From assembly GCA_028710895.1 (NCBI GenBank), contig JAQTTH010000003.1:310001-374000 (forward strand): a stretch of 64,000 nt of DNA, in the 5' to 3' direction. This document shows positions 53,203 through 60,250 of the stretch, piece by piece (within the stretch, counting starts at the first letter, position 1; every line of letters starts with the position of its first letter). The notes beneath the pieces were generated by a model. It did no database searches, was not told where the DNA came from, and saw nothing but the letters and a program-made list of their open reading frames with translations. The position numbers and the translations under genes were made by a program. The stretch is from Paludibacter sp. (GTDB lineage: Bacteria > Bacteroidota > Bacteroidia > Bacteroidales > Paludibacteraceae).

Positions 53203-53802
53203 TCAATTCTTTGTTTTTTTCAATATTCCTTTATCCACGCTTTCATTGAGTAAGTTTTCAGCGTAGTTCCATAGCGAGGTTGAACCTGCTTGTATGACTT
53301 TCTTTTTCTCATATACATCTTTGTAGTCAACATCAAATTCTTTCCACGTGCCACCATTATTCGATGTATTTTGTAAGAGCGGTTCAAACCGATCCATCGA
53401 TTTTGCAAATTTAGCCTCATTGGTAGCGCCCATTTCAAATTCTTCCCAAATAGCAATTAATTCGTCGGCTTGTTCCTTTGGTAAGAGTCCAAAAATTCGT
53501 TGTGCAGCCATTCGTTCGCTGTCGGTGTTTGTATGGCTTTTCTGCGTGTCGTAGATAAAGGTATCACCTGCATCGATTTCAACAATATCATGTATTAAAA
53601 CCATTTTCAGTACTTTCAGCACGTCAATGGGAGTGTCGGCATGTTCGGCAAGCACAATCGTCATCATTGCCAGGTGCCAGCTATGCTCAGCATCATTCTC
53701 CGGTCTGTCGCTATTAAATAGTTTTGTCTTGCGTTGAATATACTTGATTTTATCTATTTCCTTGATAAAACTTACTTGTTTTAAAAGCGTATCGGGTTGC
53801 AT
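53203..53802 (-). CDS. HD-domain hydrolase (YfbR-like 5'-deoxynucleotidase group)
   Basis: A 199-residue HD-domain phosphohydrolase. The metal ligands are visible in order: His in DAEHSWHLA, the HD pair in VLIHDIVEID, and a later Asp (YKDVYEKKK region less certain). This arrangement is shared with YfbR-type 5'-deoxynucleotidases, which hydrolyse dNMPs; the substrate here is inferred only. Cytosolic. It is 43 bp upstream of the DUF2200 gene, on the same strand. Confidence 0.82.
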   Translation of the reverse strand: MQPDTLLKQVSFIKEIDKIKYIQRKTKLFNSDRPENDAEHSWHLAMMTIVLAEHADTPIDVLKVLKMVLIHDIVEIDAGDTFIYDTQKSHTNTDSERMAAQRIFGLLPKEQADELIAIWEEFEMGATNEAKFAKSMDRFEPLLQNTSNNGGTWKEFDVDYKDVYEKKKVIQAGSTSLWNYAENLLNESVDKGILKKTKN

Positions 53803-53841
53803 ATTTTATAGTTGAGTAATGTATGAATATAATGTCTTCAA

Positions 53842-54278
53842 TTAAATTTGCCCGTTATTTGTTTGGTTGAATTCTACCATCCATTCAATACCGTATTTAT
53901 CTCTAAACATCCCAAAATACGAACCCCAGGGGCTTTCACCAATTGGCATTTCAATTTGTCCACCAACCGAAAGTCCATTAAATAATTTATCTGCCTCTTC
54001 TTTGCTGTCTGCGCTTATTAAAATTTTACTTCTGTTTTCGTTTTCATTTGTCCTCCCATGCTTTCAGGAACGTCATTTGCCATTAATATGGTTTTACCAA
54101 TAGGTAAAGCAATGTACATTATTTTATTTGCTTCATTTGCAGTTACTTGTAATTCAGGGCCTGATAAGTCTTTGAAACGTACAATGTTGGTGAATTCTCC
54201 ACCAAATACTGATTTGTAGAAATTGAATGCTTCTTCGGCATTTCCGTTGAAATTTATATAAGGATTGATTTGTGCCAT
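53842..54278 (-). pseudogene. Second VOC (PhnB-like) gene, broken by a one-base deletion
   Basis: The first 75 residues match the intact VOC gene at 51703-52140 with only eight differences. Near 54051-54058 the intact copy has CCCC where this copy has CCC in the same context, and the frame shifts after GluSerMetGly. The total length from start to the homologous stop is 437 bases against 438 in the intact copy, so this is the only length change. Beyond the shift the other frame continues the homology to the end. Upstream (54297-54315) a short remnant resembles the 3' end of the SRPBCC gene, showing that a SRPBCC-VOC unit was duplicated. A sequencing error is the alternative. Confidence 0.82.
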
Positions 54279-54355
54279 CTTTTATTTTTTTAGTTGTTAT
54301 GCATTCTGAATAGTTAGTTCTGTTAGTAACAGATTAATAACTGCGGGGTCGGGAT

Positions 54356-54622
54356 TTAGTCAGGAAGTAAGTTGTCGTTCCAGTCACGTATCACAAATGA
54401 TTTTACGAGGCCTTCGAGTATAAACGGATCTTCTGTAACAAATTGCTCGGCAGCAGAACGGGTTTTGAATATAGCCATATTACCACCACCTGTAAAAGGT
54501 CCCATACCAACGATATCACCCCTGTTGATATATTTTTCTGCAATAACCTTATGTCTCGGATATACCGACATAATTGTTTCCATTGTTGCACCGGATGATT
54601 CTCCAATTACTACTACTTTCAT
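54356..54622 (-). CDS. YciI-like protein
   Basis: An 88-residue protein of the YciI/DGPF-like ferredoxin fold: MKVVVIGESSG at the start, HKVIAEKYINRGDIVGMGPFTGGGNMAIFK in the middle and EDPFILEGLVKSFVIRDWN at the end (the conserved Asp-Pro-Phe pattern). Family members form dimers and may carry out small hydrolytic or decarboxylase-type steps; the substrate here is unknown. Confidence 0.82.
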   Translation of the reverse strand: MKVVVIGESSGATMETIMSVYPRHKVIAEKYINRGDIVGMGPFTGGGNMAIFKTRSAAEQFVTEDPFILEGLVKSFVIRDWNDNLLPD

Positions 54623-54688
54623 TTTTTTTACTATTTGATTGTTATTTCTCTTTCGTTTTTTGTTTATCCCTACTGAGACGGTACCGGA

Positions 54689-55198
54689 TTATTTTGCCCT
54701 TTTGCTTTTTCCCTCAATATAGGTTATAAACTTTTCTCCGTCCTGCGACATTTCAAATTTTACGTTTACGACGTCATCGTTCAGTAAGGTATATGTTAGT
54801 CGAAACACAGGAACATTGGGGACTTTCTGGCTTGTGAATACAATTGATTTGTCAGCATAGGTTATTGCATAGCTAATGGTGTGCCCTTCGTTGTCGAAAT
54901 AGATTGCTTTGTTTGCATTTCCTGTAAAGTCTGAATACACAATCATTAAATCGTCGTGAATAACCTTCGGTTTGTTTCCGGTTGCGGGATATTCCGAATG
55001 ACTTTTCCGTACTACGATTTTTTTGTCGAGATTAGGTTTAAACGAAAAGGTTCCGCCTCCCTGTCCGGGTAATCCGCTACCTTCTCCAACCCATTCGCCC
55101 ATTAACCAACTCCATTTATCCCAGGGGGAACCTTGCTGTCCGAAACATGTAATTGTGAGTGCAAACAAAACTGCTGTAAGTACTATTTTTGTTTTCAT
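54689..55198 (-). CDS. Secreted lipocalin-like protein (DUF1579/THAP4-like)
   Basis: A 169-residue protein with a signal peptide (MKTKIVLTAVLFALTITCFG) and a beta-barrel domain. WDKWSWLMGEWVGEGSGLPGQGGG is the DUF1579-like start, and the strands RKSHSEYP, IVFTSQKVP and VKFEMSQDGEKF follow. It may bind a small hydrophobic ligand in the periplasm. An in-frame TTG at 55204 exists, but ATG 55198 is the natural start. It lies 2 bp after the stop of the next gene upstream, so translational coupling is likely. Confidence 0.75.
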   Translation of the reverse strand: MKTKIVLTAVLFALTITCFGQQGSPWDKWSWLMGEWVGEGSGLPGQGGGTFSFKPNLDKKIVVRKSHSEYPATGNKPKVIHDDLMIVYSDFTGNANKAIYFDNEGHTISYAITYADKSIVFTSQKVPNVPVFRLTYTLLNDDVVNVKFEMSQDGEKFITYIEGKSKRAK

Positions 55199-55200
55199 TG

Positions 55201-55761
55201 TCAAATTGTTTTTTCGGGTGTCGGCTCATAGTAAAGAATTACTGCACCACCACTAAAGGTTTTAGTCTTTATGAGTTTGAGAATAGTCCTGTCGTTCATG
55301 TTTTCAAATAATGGTAAACCGCTTCCGACTATAGCAGGGTAGACACAAAGTTGAAATTCATCAATCAAATTGAGTTTCATTAGCTGTATAATTAAACTCC
55401 TACTGCCCACTAGAATATCTTTACCCGCTTGTTGTTTGAGTGCTAAAACTTCTTCTTCGAGGGGCCGGTTAGCTACTGTTGCACTTTCCCATTCTACGTT
55501 TTTGAGTGTGTGTGAAAACACAATTTTGTGAATCTTATCTATTACCACGGCAAAGTCGTCCATTGATTTTTCACCGGAAGGGCTTTCAACGAAAGGTCGC
55601 CAAAATTCCATAAGCTGATATGTTATCCTTCCATATAGAATTGCGTCTGCCTGACCTAATAGTTCTGTATAATGTTGATGAATTTCCTCATCGGGTATTC
55701 CGGCAGTATGGTCACAGACTCCGTCAAGTGTCATATTGATTGCTGCAATTACTTTTCTCAT
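55201..55761 (-). CDS. Dihydrofolate reductase/RibD C-terminal family protein (first copy)
   Basis: A 186-residue protein of the DHFR/RibD_C fold: KVIAAINMTLDGVCDH at the N-terminus, GRITYQLMEFWRPF, KDILVGSRSLIIQLMKLNLIDEF and YPAIVGSGLPLF. The family includes NADPH-dependent reductases of unknown substrate as well as RibD; it should not be read as a true folate enzyme. It shares about 35-40% identity with the next gene upstream, so the two are ancient paralogues in tandem. Confidence 0.85.
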   Translation of the reverse strand: MRKVIAAINMTLDGVCDHTAGIPDEEIHQHYTELLGQADAILYGRITYQLMEFWRPFVESPSGEKSMDDFAVVIDKIHKIVFSHTLKNVEWESATVANRPLEEEVLALKQQAGKDILVGSRSLIIQLMKLNLIDEFQLCVYPAIVGSGLPLFENMNDRTILKLIKTKTFSGGAVILYYEPTPEKTI

Positions 55762-55767
55762 AGGTTG

Positions 55768-56340
55768 TTATTTTCTGTCCACAATGTAACTCAGCTCAGT
55801 AACTCCGCTTGTAAATTGCCGGGTCGACAATAGTTTTAGTTCTGTTTTGTTTTTCATGTCTGCAAACAATGGAATACCTTGTCCAAGAATAACCGGGTTC
55901 ACAAATAGCCAATAGCCATCAATTAAGTCCAGCTGCATAAGCGAATGTGTTGCTGATGGACTACCAAAAAGCAGGATGTCGTTACCTGCCTGTTGTTTTA
56001 TTTCATTTATTCTGTCCGCAAGGTTTTCGCTGATGATTTCTGTGTTAGCTAAACCCGCGCCACTCATTGTTTTCGATAAAACAACTTTGCGAACGTTTTT
56101 ATACCACTTCGAATGTTCAATGTCGTGTTTGCTGGCTTCCGGACTGTCGGCTGCAGTAGGCCAGTAGCTTTCCATCATTTCATACGTTACACGTCCATAT
56201 AATGCCGTATCGCCTTCGCTTATTCGCACATGGCCATAATCAAAAATTTCTTCATCAACTTTAATCCAGTCCATTTCTCCGTTTGGTCCTGCCACAAATC
56301 CGTCGAGCGATATGTGCATAAATGATATTATCTTTCTCAT
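55768..56340 (-). CDS. Dihydrofolate reductase/RibD C-terminal family protein (second copy)
   Basis: A 190-residue paralogue of its neighbour: KIISFMHISLDGFVAGPNGEMDW, YGRVTYEMMESYWPT, NDILLFGSPSATHSLMQLDLIDGYWLFV and NPVILGQGIPLF. The cofactor-binding layout is complete. A 6-bp gap to the downstream paralogue points to one transcript. Substrate unknown; NADPH use is inferred from the fold. Confidence 0.86.
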   Translation of the reverse strand: MRKIISFMHISLDGFVAGPNGEMDWIKVDEEIFDYGHVRISEGDTALYGRVTYEMMESYWPTAADSPEASKHDIEHSKWYKNVRKVVLSKTMSGAGLANTEIISENLADRINEIKQQAGNDILLFGSPSATHSLMQLDLIDGYWLFVNPVILGQGIPLFADMKNKTELKLLSTRQFTSGVTELSYIVDRK

Positions 56341-56351
56341 AATTGTTTTGT

Positions 56352-56852
56352 TTATTGTTTTTTCAGGCTATCCCATATTTCTTTTACGTTTTCCTCGCCT
56401 TCGAAATAGTTCACCGTTGTGTTTTTATTGAAAATCTCGCGCGAAGGGGCAACAAAAATCTTGTTAGAGTCAGGATATTCAGCCACATCATGTCCAATAT
56501 AAGTTCTTATATCTAAGTACACGCATGCTTCGGTTGAGTGATTGAATAACTGATGTGCTCCGGTTTCTCCAATTTCGAAAAACATCAAATCTCCGGCATT
56601 TACAATATCTAACCCATTTGGAGTTCTTAGAGTTGCTGAGCCCGAAACAATCATAAATAATTCCTCGGCAAATCTGTGAAAGTGATAGGGTGCTGAATAC
56701 TGCTCCGGATTTAGTTGCCTCAAATCAAAGTTTAAATATTCAGGCTTAATTCCATTTTTTAGTCTCGAAATATCTGAGAGTATTCTGAAATTGTCAATCT
56801 TATTGGCATCTTCTGTGAATTCTCTGTTTTCTGATTTTAAAATTGTTGCCAT
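56352..56852 (-). CDS. Cupin-domain protein
   Basis: A 166-residue single-cupin protein. The cupin motif 1 is spread over PYHFHRFAEELFMIVSGSATLR (two His and a Glu as metal ligands) and motif 2 is GDLMFFEIGETGAHQLFN. It probably binds a divalent metal and may be an isomerase, dioxygenase or binding protein. The N-terminus lacks a signal peptide. It starts the tight run with the two DHFR-like genes (11-bp gap). The 238-bp upstream gap to 57091 holds no feature I can name. Confidence 0.8.
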   Translation of the reverse strand: MATILKSENREFTEDANKIDNFRILSDISRLKNGIKPEYLNFDLRQLNPEQYSAPYHFHRFAEELFMIVSGSATLRTPNGLDIVNAGDLMFFEIGETGAHQLFNHSTEACVYLDIRTYIGHDVAEYPDSNKIFVAPSREIFNKNTTVNYFEGEENVKEIWDSLKKQ

Positions 56853-57090
56853 AATGATATAATTGAATTGTTACTGATTATAACCAGTATTGTCAGTTTT
56901 TTGTTTTTATTTGCTATACCTGCTAAATTCAGGTTCGGACAACTTGAGACAAAGTGAAAGTAGGAGCAACCAGCCAATGGTCATAGGAGTTCTATGCGTT
57001 AGGTGTTTGATTCTTCATTTCGTGTTTCGTAATTGTTGCTGGACTAGATTGACCTCGCAAACAAGAATTTAAGGTTATTAGTCATCACAC

Positions 57091-57726
57091 TTAATTCTGA
57101 GATTTAAACCACAATAGGAAAATCAAACCGTCAATAATTATTCCGAGTAAGATTGGTAGCCAAATTGATTTCTTGCGATATTTAAAATCTTTACCAATAA
57201 ATTTGTTCCAAATTAGAGTATGCATAATAAAGGCACCTAATCCATTTAAACAAAGCCGTCCAAGATTCAAAAACGAAGAAGTAATGTCTGGAATTATTGA
57301 AAGAATATAGTTTTCAAGTAGAAAATAAAAAATACCGAATAGCAATACGGTAAGTATTCCTTTTTTCTTATCTGTGCTTTTTAAATTTAGTACCATGAGG
57401 ATTGAACCGACAACAACTCCGAATATTAATGTCGTCCAATCGATTGTTTTTCTTGAATATAAAGCTAATGCAGATTCATCCTCTACAATATTCTTTTCTA
57501 AAGAGTCGCGTACAGTTATAGTGTTTTTCCCAATTGTATTTTCTCTTTCTTGTATTTTTGTTTCAAGCGTAGCTAATTCATCTTTTGTAAATACTCGTCC
57601 TCTATTTTTCAATTCAGTAATGGCAGCTTCTACAATTTCTCGACTGAAAGCCATAATGTTAATCAGATAATCTTCTAATTCTTTGTCACTCTTTTTTACC
57701 ATTAATCTTTGAAAATTCATTTCCAT
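57091..57726 (-). CDS. Membrane protein of unknown function
   Basis: I do not recognise a family. The first 90 residues are soluble and helical (KKSDKELEDYLINI, then EIVEAAITELKNRG), followed by four hydrophobic segments at about 97-113, 123-141, 155-172 and 187-205. The N-terminal part recalls small helical modules attached to membrane proteins of the Yip1-like type, but this is weak. It is downstream of the SMI1/KNR4 gene and separated from it by a copy of the interspersed repeat. Confidence 0.65.
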   Translation of the reverse strand: MEMNFQRLMVKKSDKELEDYLINIMAFSREIVEAAITELKNRGRVFTKDELATLETKIQERENTIGKNTITVRDSLEKNIVEDESALALYSRKTIDWTTLIFGVVVGSILMVLNLKSTDKKKGILTVLLFGIFYFLLENYILSIIPDITSSFLNLGRLCLNGLGAFIMHTLIWNKFIGKDFKYRKKSIWLPILLGIIIDGLIFLLWFKSQN

Positions 57727-57800
57727 ATTTTACTCGTTTTAGTTGTGTTTTCTAGTTTATATGTATGTTTCTTTTTTTGTTCCGACACTTACGCATATTC

Positions 57801-57906
57801 CTTTTTCTTCCAGGTTTATCTATTTGCACCCTGTGTTTAGTTCAAGTCTGAGCGAAGACTTGAACTAAAGCATGTTTGGTTTTTTTATATTTGGACTAAG
57901 AGGGGC
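57801..57906. repeat. Interspersed palindromic repeat, copy A
   Basis: A copy of a roughly 110-bp element. Its left part is the conserved block TTTGCACCCTGTGTTTAG; the middle is a 13-bp perfect stem (TTTAGTTCAAGTC/GACTTGAACTAAA) around TGAGCGAA; the right part ends in TTGGACTAAGAGGGGC. The stop codon of the SMI1/KNR4 gene (57896-57898) lies inside its right end. Copies B (58491-58604) and C (62105-62220) share the same layout. Confidence 0.82.
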
Positions 57907-58456
57907 TTAGCAAATCTTGTTCGGAAATGTCATACATGTCAGAGCTTACAAGTCCACGAATGAAAGTTTCAAAGTCTTTTGCTAGAAAAGTCTTTTTGTA
58001 GTCACACTCTTGGTCAATATGTACTACTTCTGGCTCACCATCTTTACCACATTTTGAGTAGTCAAGCATAATCATATCGTGTCCGGCAGAAGGACAGTTA
58101 CAAATTAATACACCTGTTTCAGGATAACCCCATTCATCAATCATAAATTGACTCCCTACACTTCCACATAAAGAATATGATTTTGTTCTTCCAATTCCCA
58201 TAATTACTGTTAGCGCAACGTGGTCATCTGCCCAAGAAGTTCTTTCTGTTGTTGGGTAGCAACAATTTTTAGGTTTGCCGCCATTATGTAATTTCATAAG
58301 TTCAATGTATGAAGCAGGAAGTTTGAAACCAAGTTCTTTCTCAATTAAAGAAATCTGTTCATCTGTTGGTTCATTTTCTACATAGTTTTTCAATGAATAT
58401 TCAGTGTCATCCCAAAAGTCTGAAAAATCAAGATCTTTAAATGTTTTTAGTTCCAT
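57896..58456 (-). CDS. SMI1/KNR4-domain protein
   Basis: A 186-residue SMI1/KNR4 (SUKH-fold) protein. The core segment EPTDEQISLIEKELGFKLPASYIELMKLHNGG and the later WGYPETGVLICNCPSAGHDMIMLDY are typical. By family, such proteins are common as immunity proteins of toxin systems and in accessory loci; no toxin partner is visible here. Its last codons (LeuSerProSer-stop) are encoded by the end of repeat copy A, so the repeat supplied or altered its C-terminus. Confidence 0.85.
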   Translation of the reverse strand: MELKTFKDLDFSDFWDDTEYSLKNYVENEPTDEQISLIEKELGFKLPASYIELMKLHNGGKPKNCCYPTTERTSWADDHVALTVIMGIGRTKSYSLCGSVGSQFMIDEWGYPETGVLICNCPSAGHDMIMLDYSKCGKDGEPEVVHIDQECDYKKTFLAKDFETFIRGLVSSDMYDISEQDLLSPS

Positions 58457-58490
58457 ATACGTTGCCCATGTTTTTTATGCCAGTATTTAT

Positions 58491-58604
58491 CCTTTCTCTT
58501 CTAAGTTTATCTATTTGCACCCTGTGTTTAGTCCAGGTCTGAGCGAAGCAGGGGCTTGAACTAGAGTTAGTTTTGTCTATTATGCCTGGACTAAGAAGGG
58601 GCTT
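58491..58604. repeat. Interspersed palindromic repeat, copy B
   Basis: It shares TTTGCACCCTGTGTTTAGT with copies A and C. The middle palindrome is imperfect (TAGTCCAGGTCTGAGCGAAG against GGGGCTTGAACTAG), and the right end is CCTGGACTAAGAAGGGGCTT. It lies between the HxlR gene (3' side) and the start of the SMI1/KNR4 gene. Confidence 0.82.
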
Positions 58605-58649
58605 CTGATTACTCCGGCTGCAAATTGGATGGACTCCTGTTTATGCAGC

Positions 58650-58976
58650 TTATTGGTTATTCGTTGTTTCAAGCAATTTCTCGGCTTGTTTAAATATCTC
58701 GCTATAAGTACGTCCTTTGGGTGTCAGAAGGTATTCTATATGCAACGGTTTTAATTTTACAATCTTCTTTTCTAAAATGCCCGCTTCTTCCAGTTCTTTC
58801 AGTGCTGTTGCAACAGATTGTTTGTTCGACCCCCTGAGTTGTTTCAGAAGGCTATTGAATCTTACCGGTCCTTCCAACGCGAATTTAAAAATATGAGCTT
58901 TCCATTTTCCCGAAAGCAATTTCAGCAGGTTTTCGGCGGGACATTCATTATCCGGAGTGTTAAGGTTTGTAGTCAT
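58650..58976 (-). CDS. HxlR-type winged-helix regulator
   Basis: A 108-residue MarR/HxlR-like transcription factor: ENLLKLLSGKWKAHIF starts the DNA-binding domain, the recognition region is FNSLLKQLRGSNKQSVATALKELEEAGIL, and the wing is PLHIEYLLTPKGR. The single Cys (Cys13) near the N-terminus is in the position where HxlR members such as HypR or QorR sense thiol or aldehyde stress, so redox sensing is possible. It is divergent from the DsbA-family gene, a typical target arrangement. Confidence 0.86.
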   Translation of the reverse strand: MTTNLNTPDNECPAENLLKLLSGKWKAHIFKFALEGPVRFNSLLKQLRGSNKQSVATALKELEEAGILEKKIVKLKPLHIEYLLTPKGRTYSEIFKQAEKLLETTNNQ

Positions 58977-59130
58977 GTTTTTTGGACTAATTGCAGGTTA
59001 TTATTTTTATGCAGAACTTTGCAGCGAAAATAATCAATTAATAGTTCAAAACAATAAAAAAAATTAAACAATCCGATAAACCGGGATAGATTATTTTGCG
59101 ATGTAGTACGATTTTAAATTTTTAAGATGA

Positions 59131-60135
59131 ATGGGCAAGCTATCAATGAACTTACAACGGATTTTTGTCGTTCCTGTTTTTATACTCCTGACCGGTTTTG
59201 GAAATTCAACTACTAAATTAATGAAAGAAAATAAAAACCCTCTGATGTGTGATCCTGTAAGCGGAGTATGTGCTTTGCCGGATACTGAACTTGTAGCTAT
59301 GACTGATAAAGTTGTTGAAACGGAAAGACCCGTACACGTTATATATGCCACAGACCCTATCTGTTCTGCTTGTTGGGCCATAGAGCCGCAATTGCGCAGA
59401 TTGAAACTGGAGTATGGACATGTGCTTAAGATTGATTATCGGATGGGAGGAATGCTTCCCAACTGGAGTTATAACCGGGGTGGCATAAGTAAACCTTCTG
59501 ATGTTGCACATCATTGGGACGAGGTTAGCGCTCACTATCAAATGCCGATTGTTGGCGATGTGTGGCTCGAAGATCCCCTGGATTCATCCTATCCGCCTTC
59601 AATTGCTTTTAAGGCTGCTCAGTTACAAAGCGAAGCCGCCGCACAAGCTTTGTTGCGGGTGATGCGCGAAATGGTTTTTCTGGAAAAGAAAAACATTGCA
59701 CGGTGGCAATACATGGAAGAGGCCGGACAACGGGTGGGTTTAAACATTGTTGAATTGAAATCTGCTTACGACAATGGGGCTAAAGAACTGTTTGAGGAGG
59801 ATATGAAACTTGTACGCAGTCTGCGCGTTGGTGGATTTCCTACCGTGGTTATTGTAAACAGGCAAGGTGAATCTGTTTCGCTTATCGGCATAAAACAATA
59901 CACCGAATATGTGCAAGCAATACTGGAACTTTATCCCGAAGCAACTCCCCGAACCTACAATCGAACCGGTGAAGGTCTTTTCGACTATTACCCCACACTT
60001 ACCGAAAGGGAATTTACAGAACTAAGCCAACTCCCCGAAACAGAGGCACTATTGGAATTAAAACGCATGAGCGATGCTAAACTGATTGAACCTCTAACAA
60101 CACGCAATGGTAAATTGTGGAAGAAAATTAAATAG
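59131..60135 (+). CDS. DsbA-family thioredoxin-fold protein
   Basis: A 334-residue protein of the DsbA/FrnE-like (SpxH/YjbH) group. The redox motif is Cys78-Ser-Ala-Cys81, the cis-Pro lies in GGFPTVVIV, and HHWDEVSAHYQMP and EDPLDSSYPPSIAFKAAQLQ are family segments. A Cys pair (Cys40, Cys47) precedes the domain. The first 30 residues look like a signal peptide (RIFVVPVFILLTGFG), but cytosolic homologues start at Met31 (59221, MKENKNPL), so the true start is uncertain. Divergent HxlR regulation suggests a role in thiol or oxidative stress. Confidence 0.82.
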   Translation: MGKLSMNLQRIFVVPVFILLTGFGNSTTKLMKENKNPLMCDPVSGVCALPDTELVAMTDKVVETERPVHVIYATDPICSACWAIEPQLRRLKLEYGHVLKIDYRMGGMLPNWSYNRGGISKPSDVAHHWDEVSAHYQMPIVGDVWLEDPLDSSYPPSIAFKAAQLQSEAAAQALLRVMREMVFLEKKNIARWQYMEEAGQRVGLNIVELKSAYDNGAKELFEEDMKLVRSLRVGGFPTVVIVNRQGESVSLIGIKQYTEYVQAILELYPEATPRTYNRTGEGLFDYYPTLTEREFTELSQLPETEALLELKRMSDAKLIEPLTTRNGKLWKKIK

Positions 60136-60188
60136 CCGGAATCAGAATTTTTGGAATAGCTGAATTTGAAGAATTGAAGATTAGCTTC

Positions 60189-60219
60189 TTAGTCCAAGTC
60201 TATTATAGACTTGGACTAA
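60189..60219. repeat. Perfect palindrome with the same core as the interspersed repeats (copy E)
   Basis: TTAGTCCAAGTCTAT and its exact complement flank one base (15 + 1 + 15). TTAGTCCAAGT matches the palindromic half of copies A to D. It lies between the convergent DsbA-family gene and the S41 peptidase gene, with no T-run after it, so it is not a standard terminator. Confidence 0.75.
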
Positions 60220-60250
60220 TAGAAGGGCTAGATGTTTTATCTATAATTAT

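Noticed and set aside
60189-60219. Terminator for the DsbA-family gene
   Set aside because: The hairpin is perfect but has no T-run on either side; it is better grouped with the interspersed repeats.
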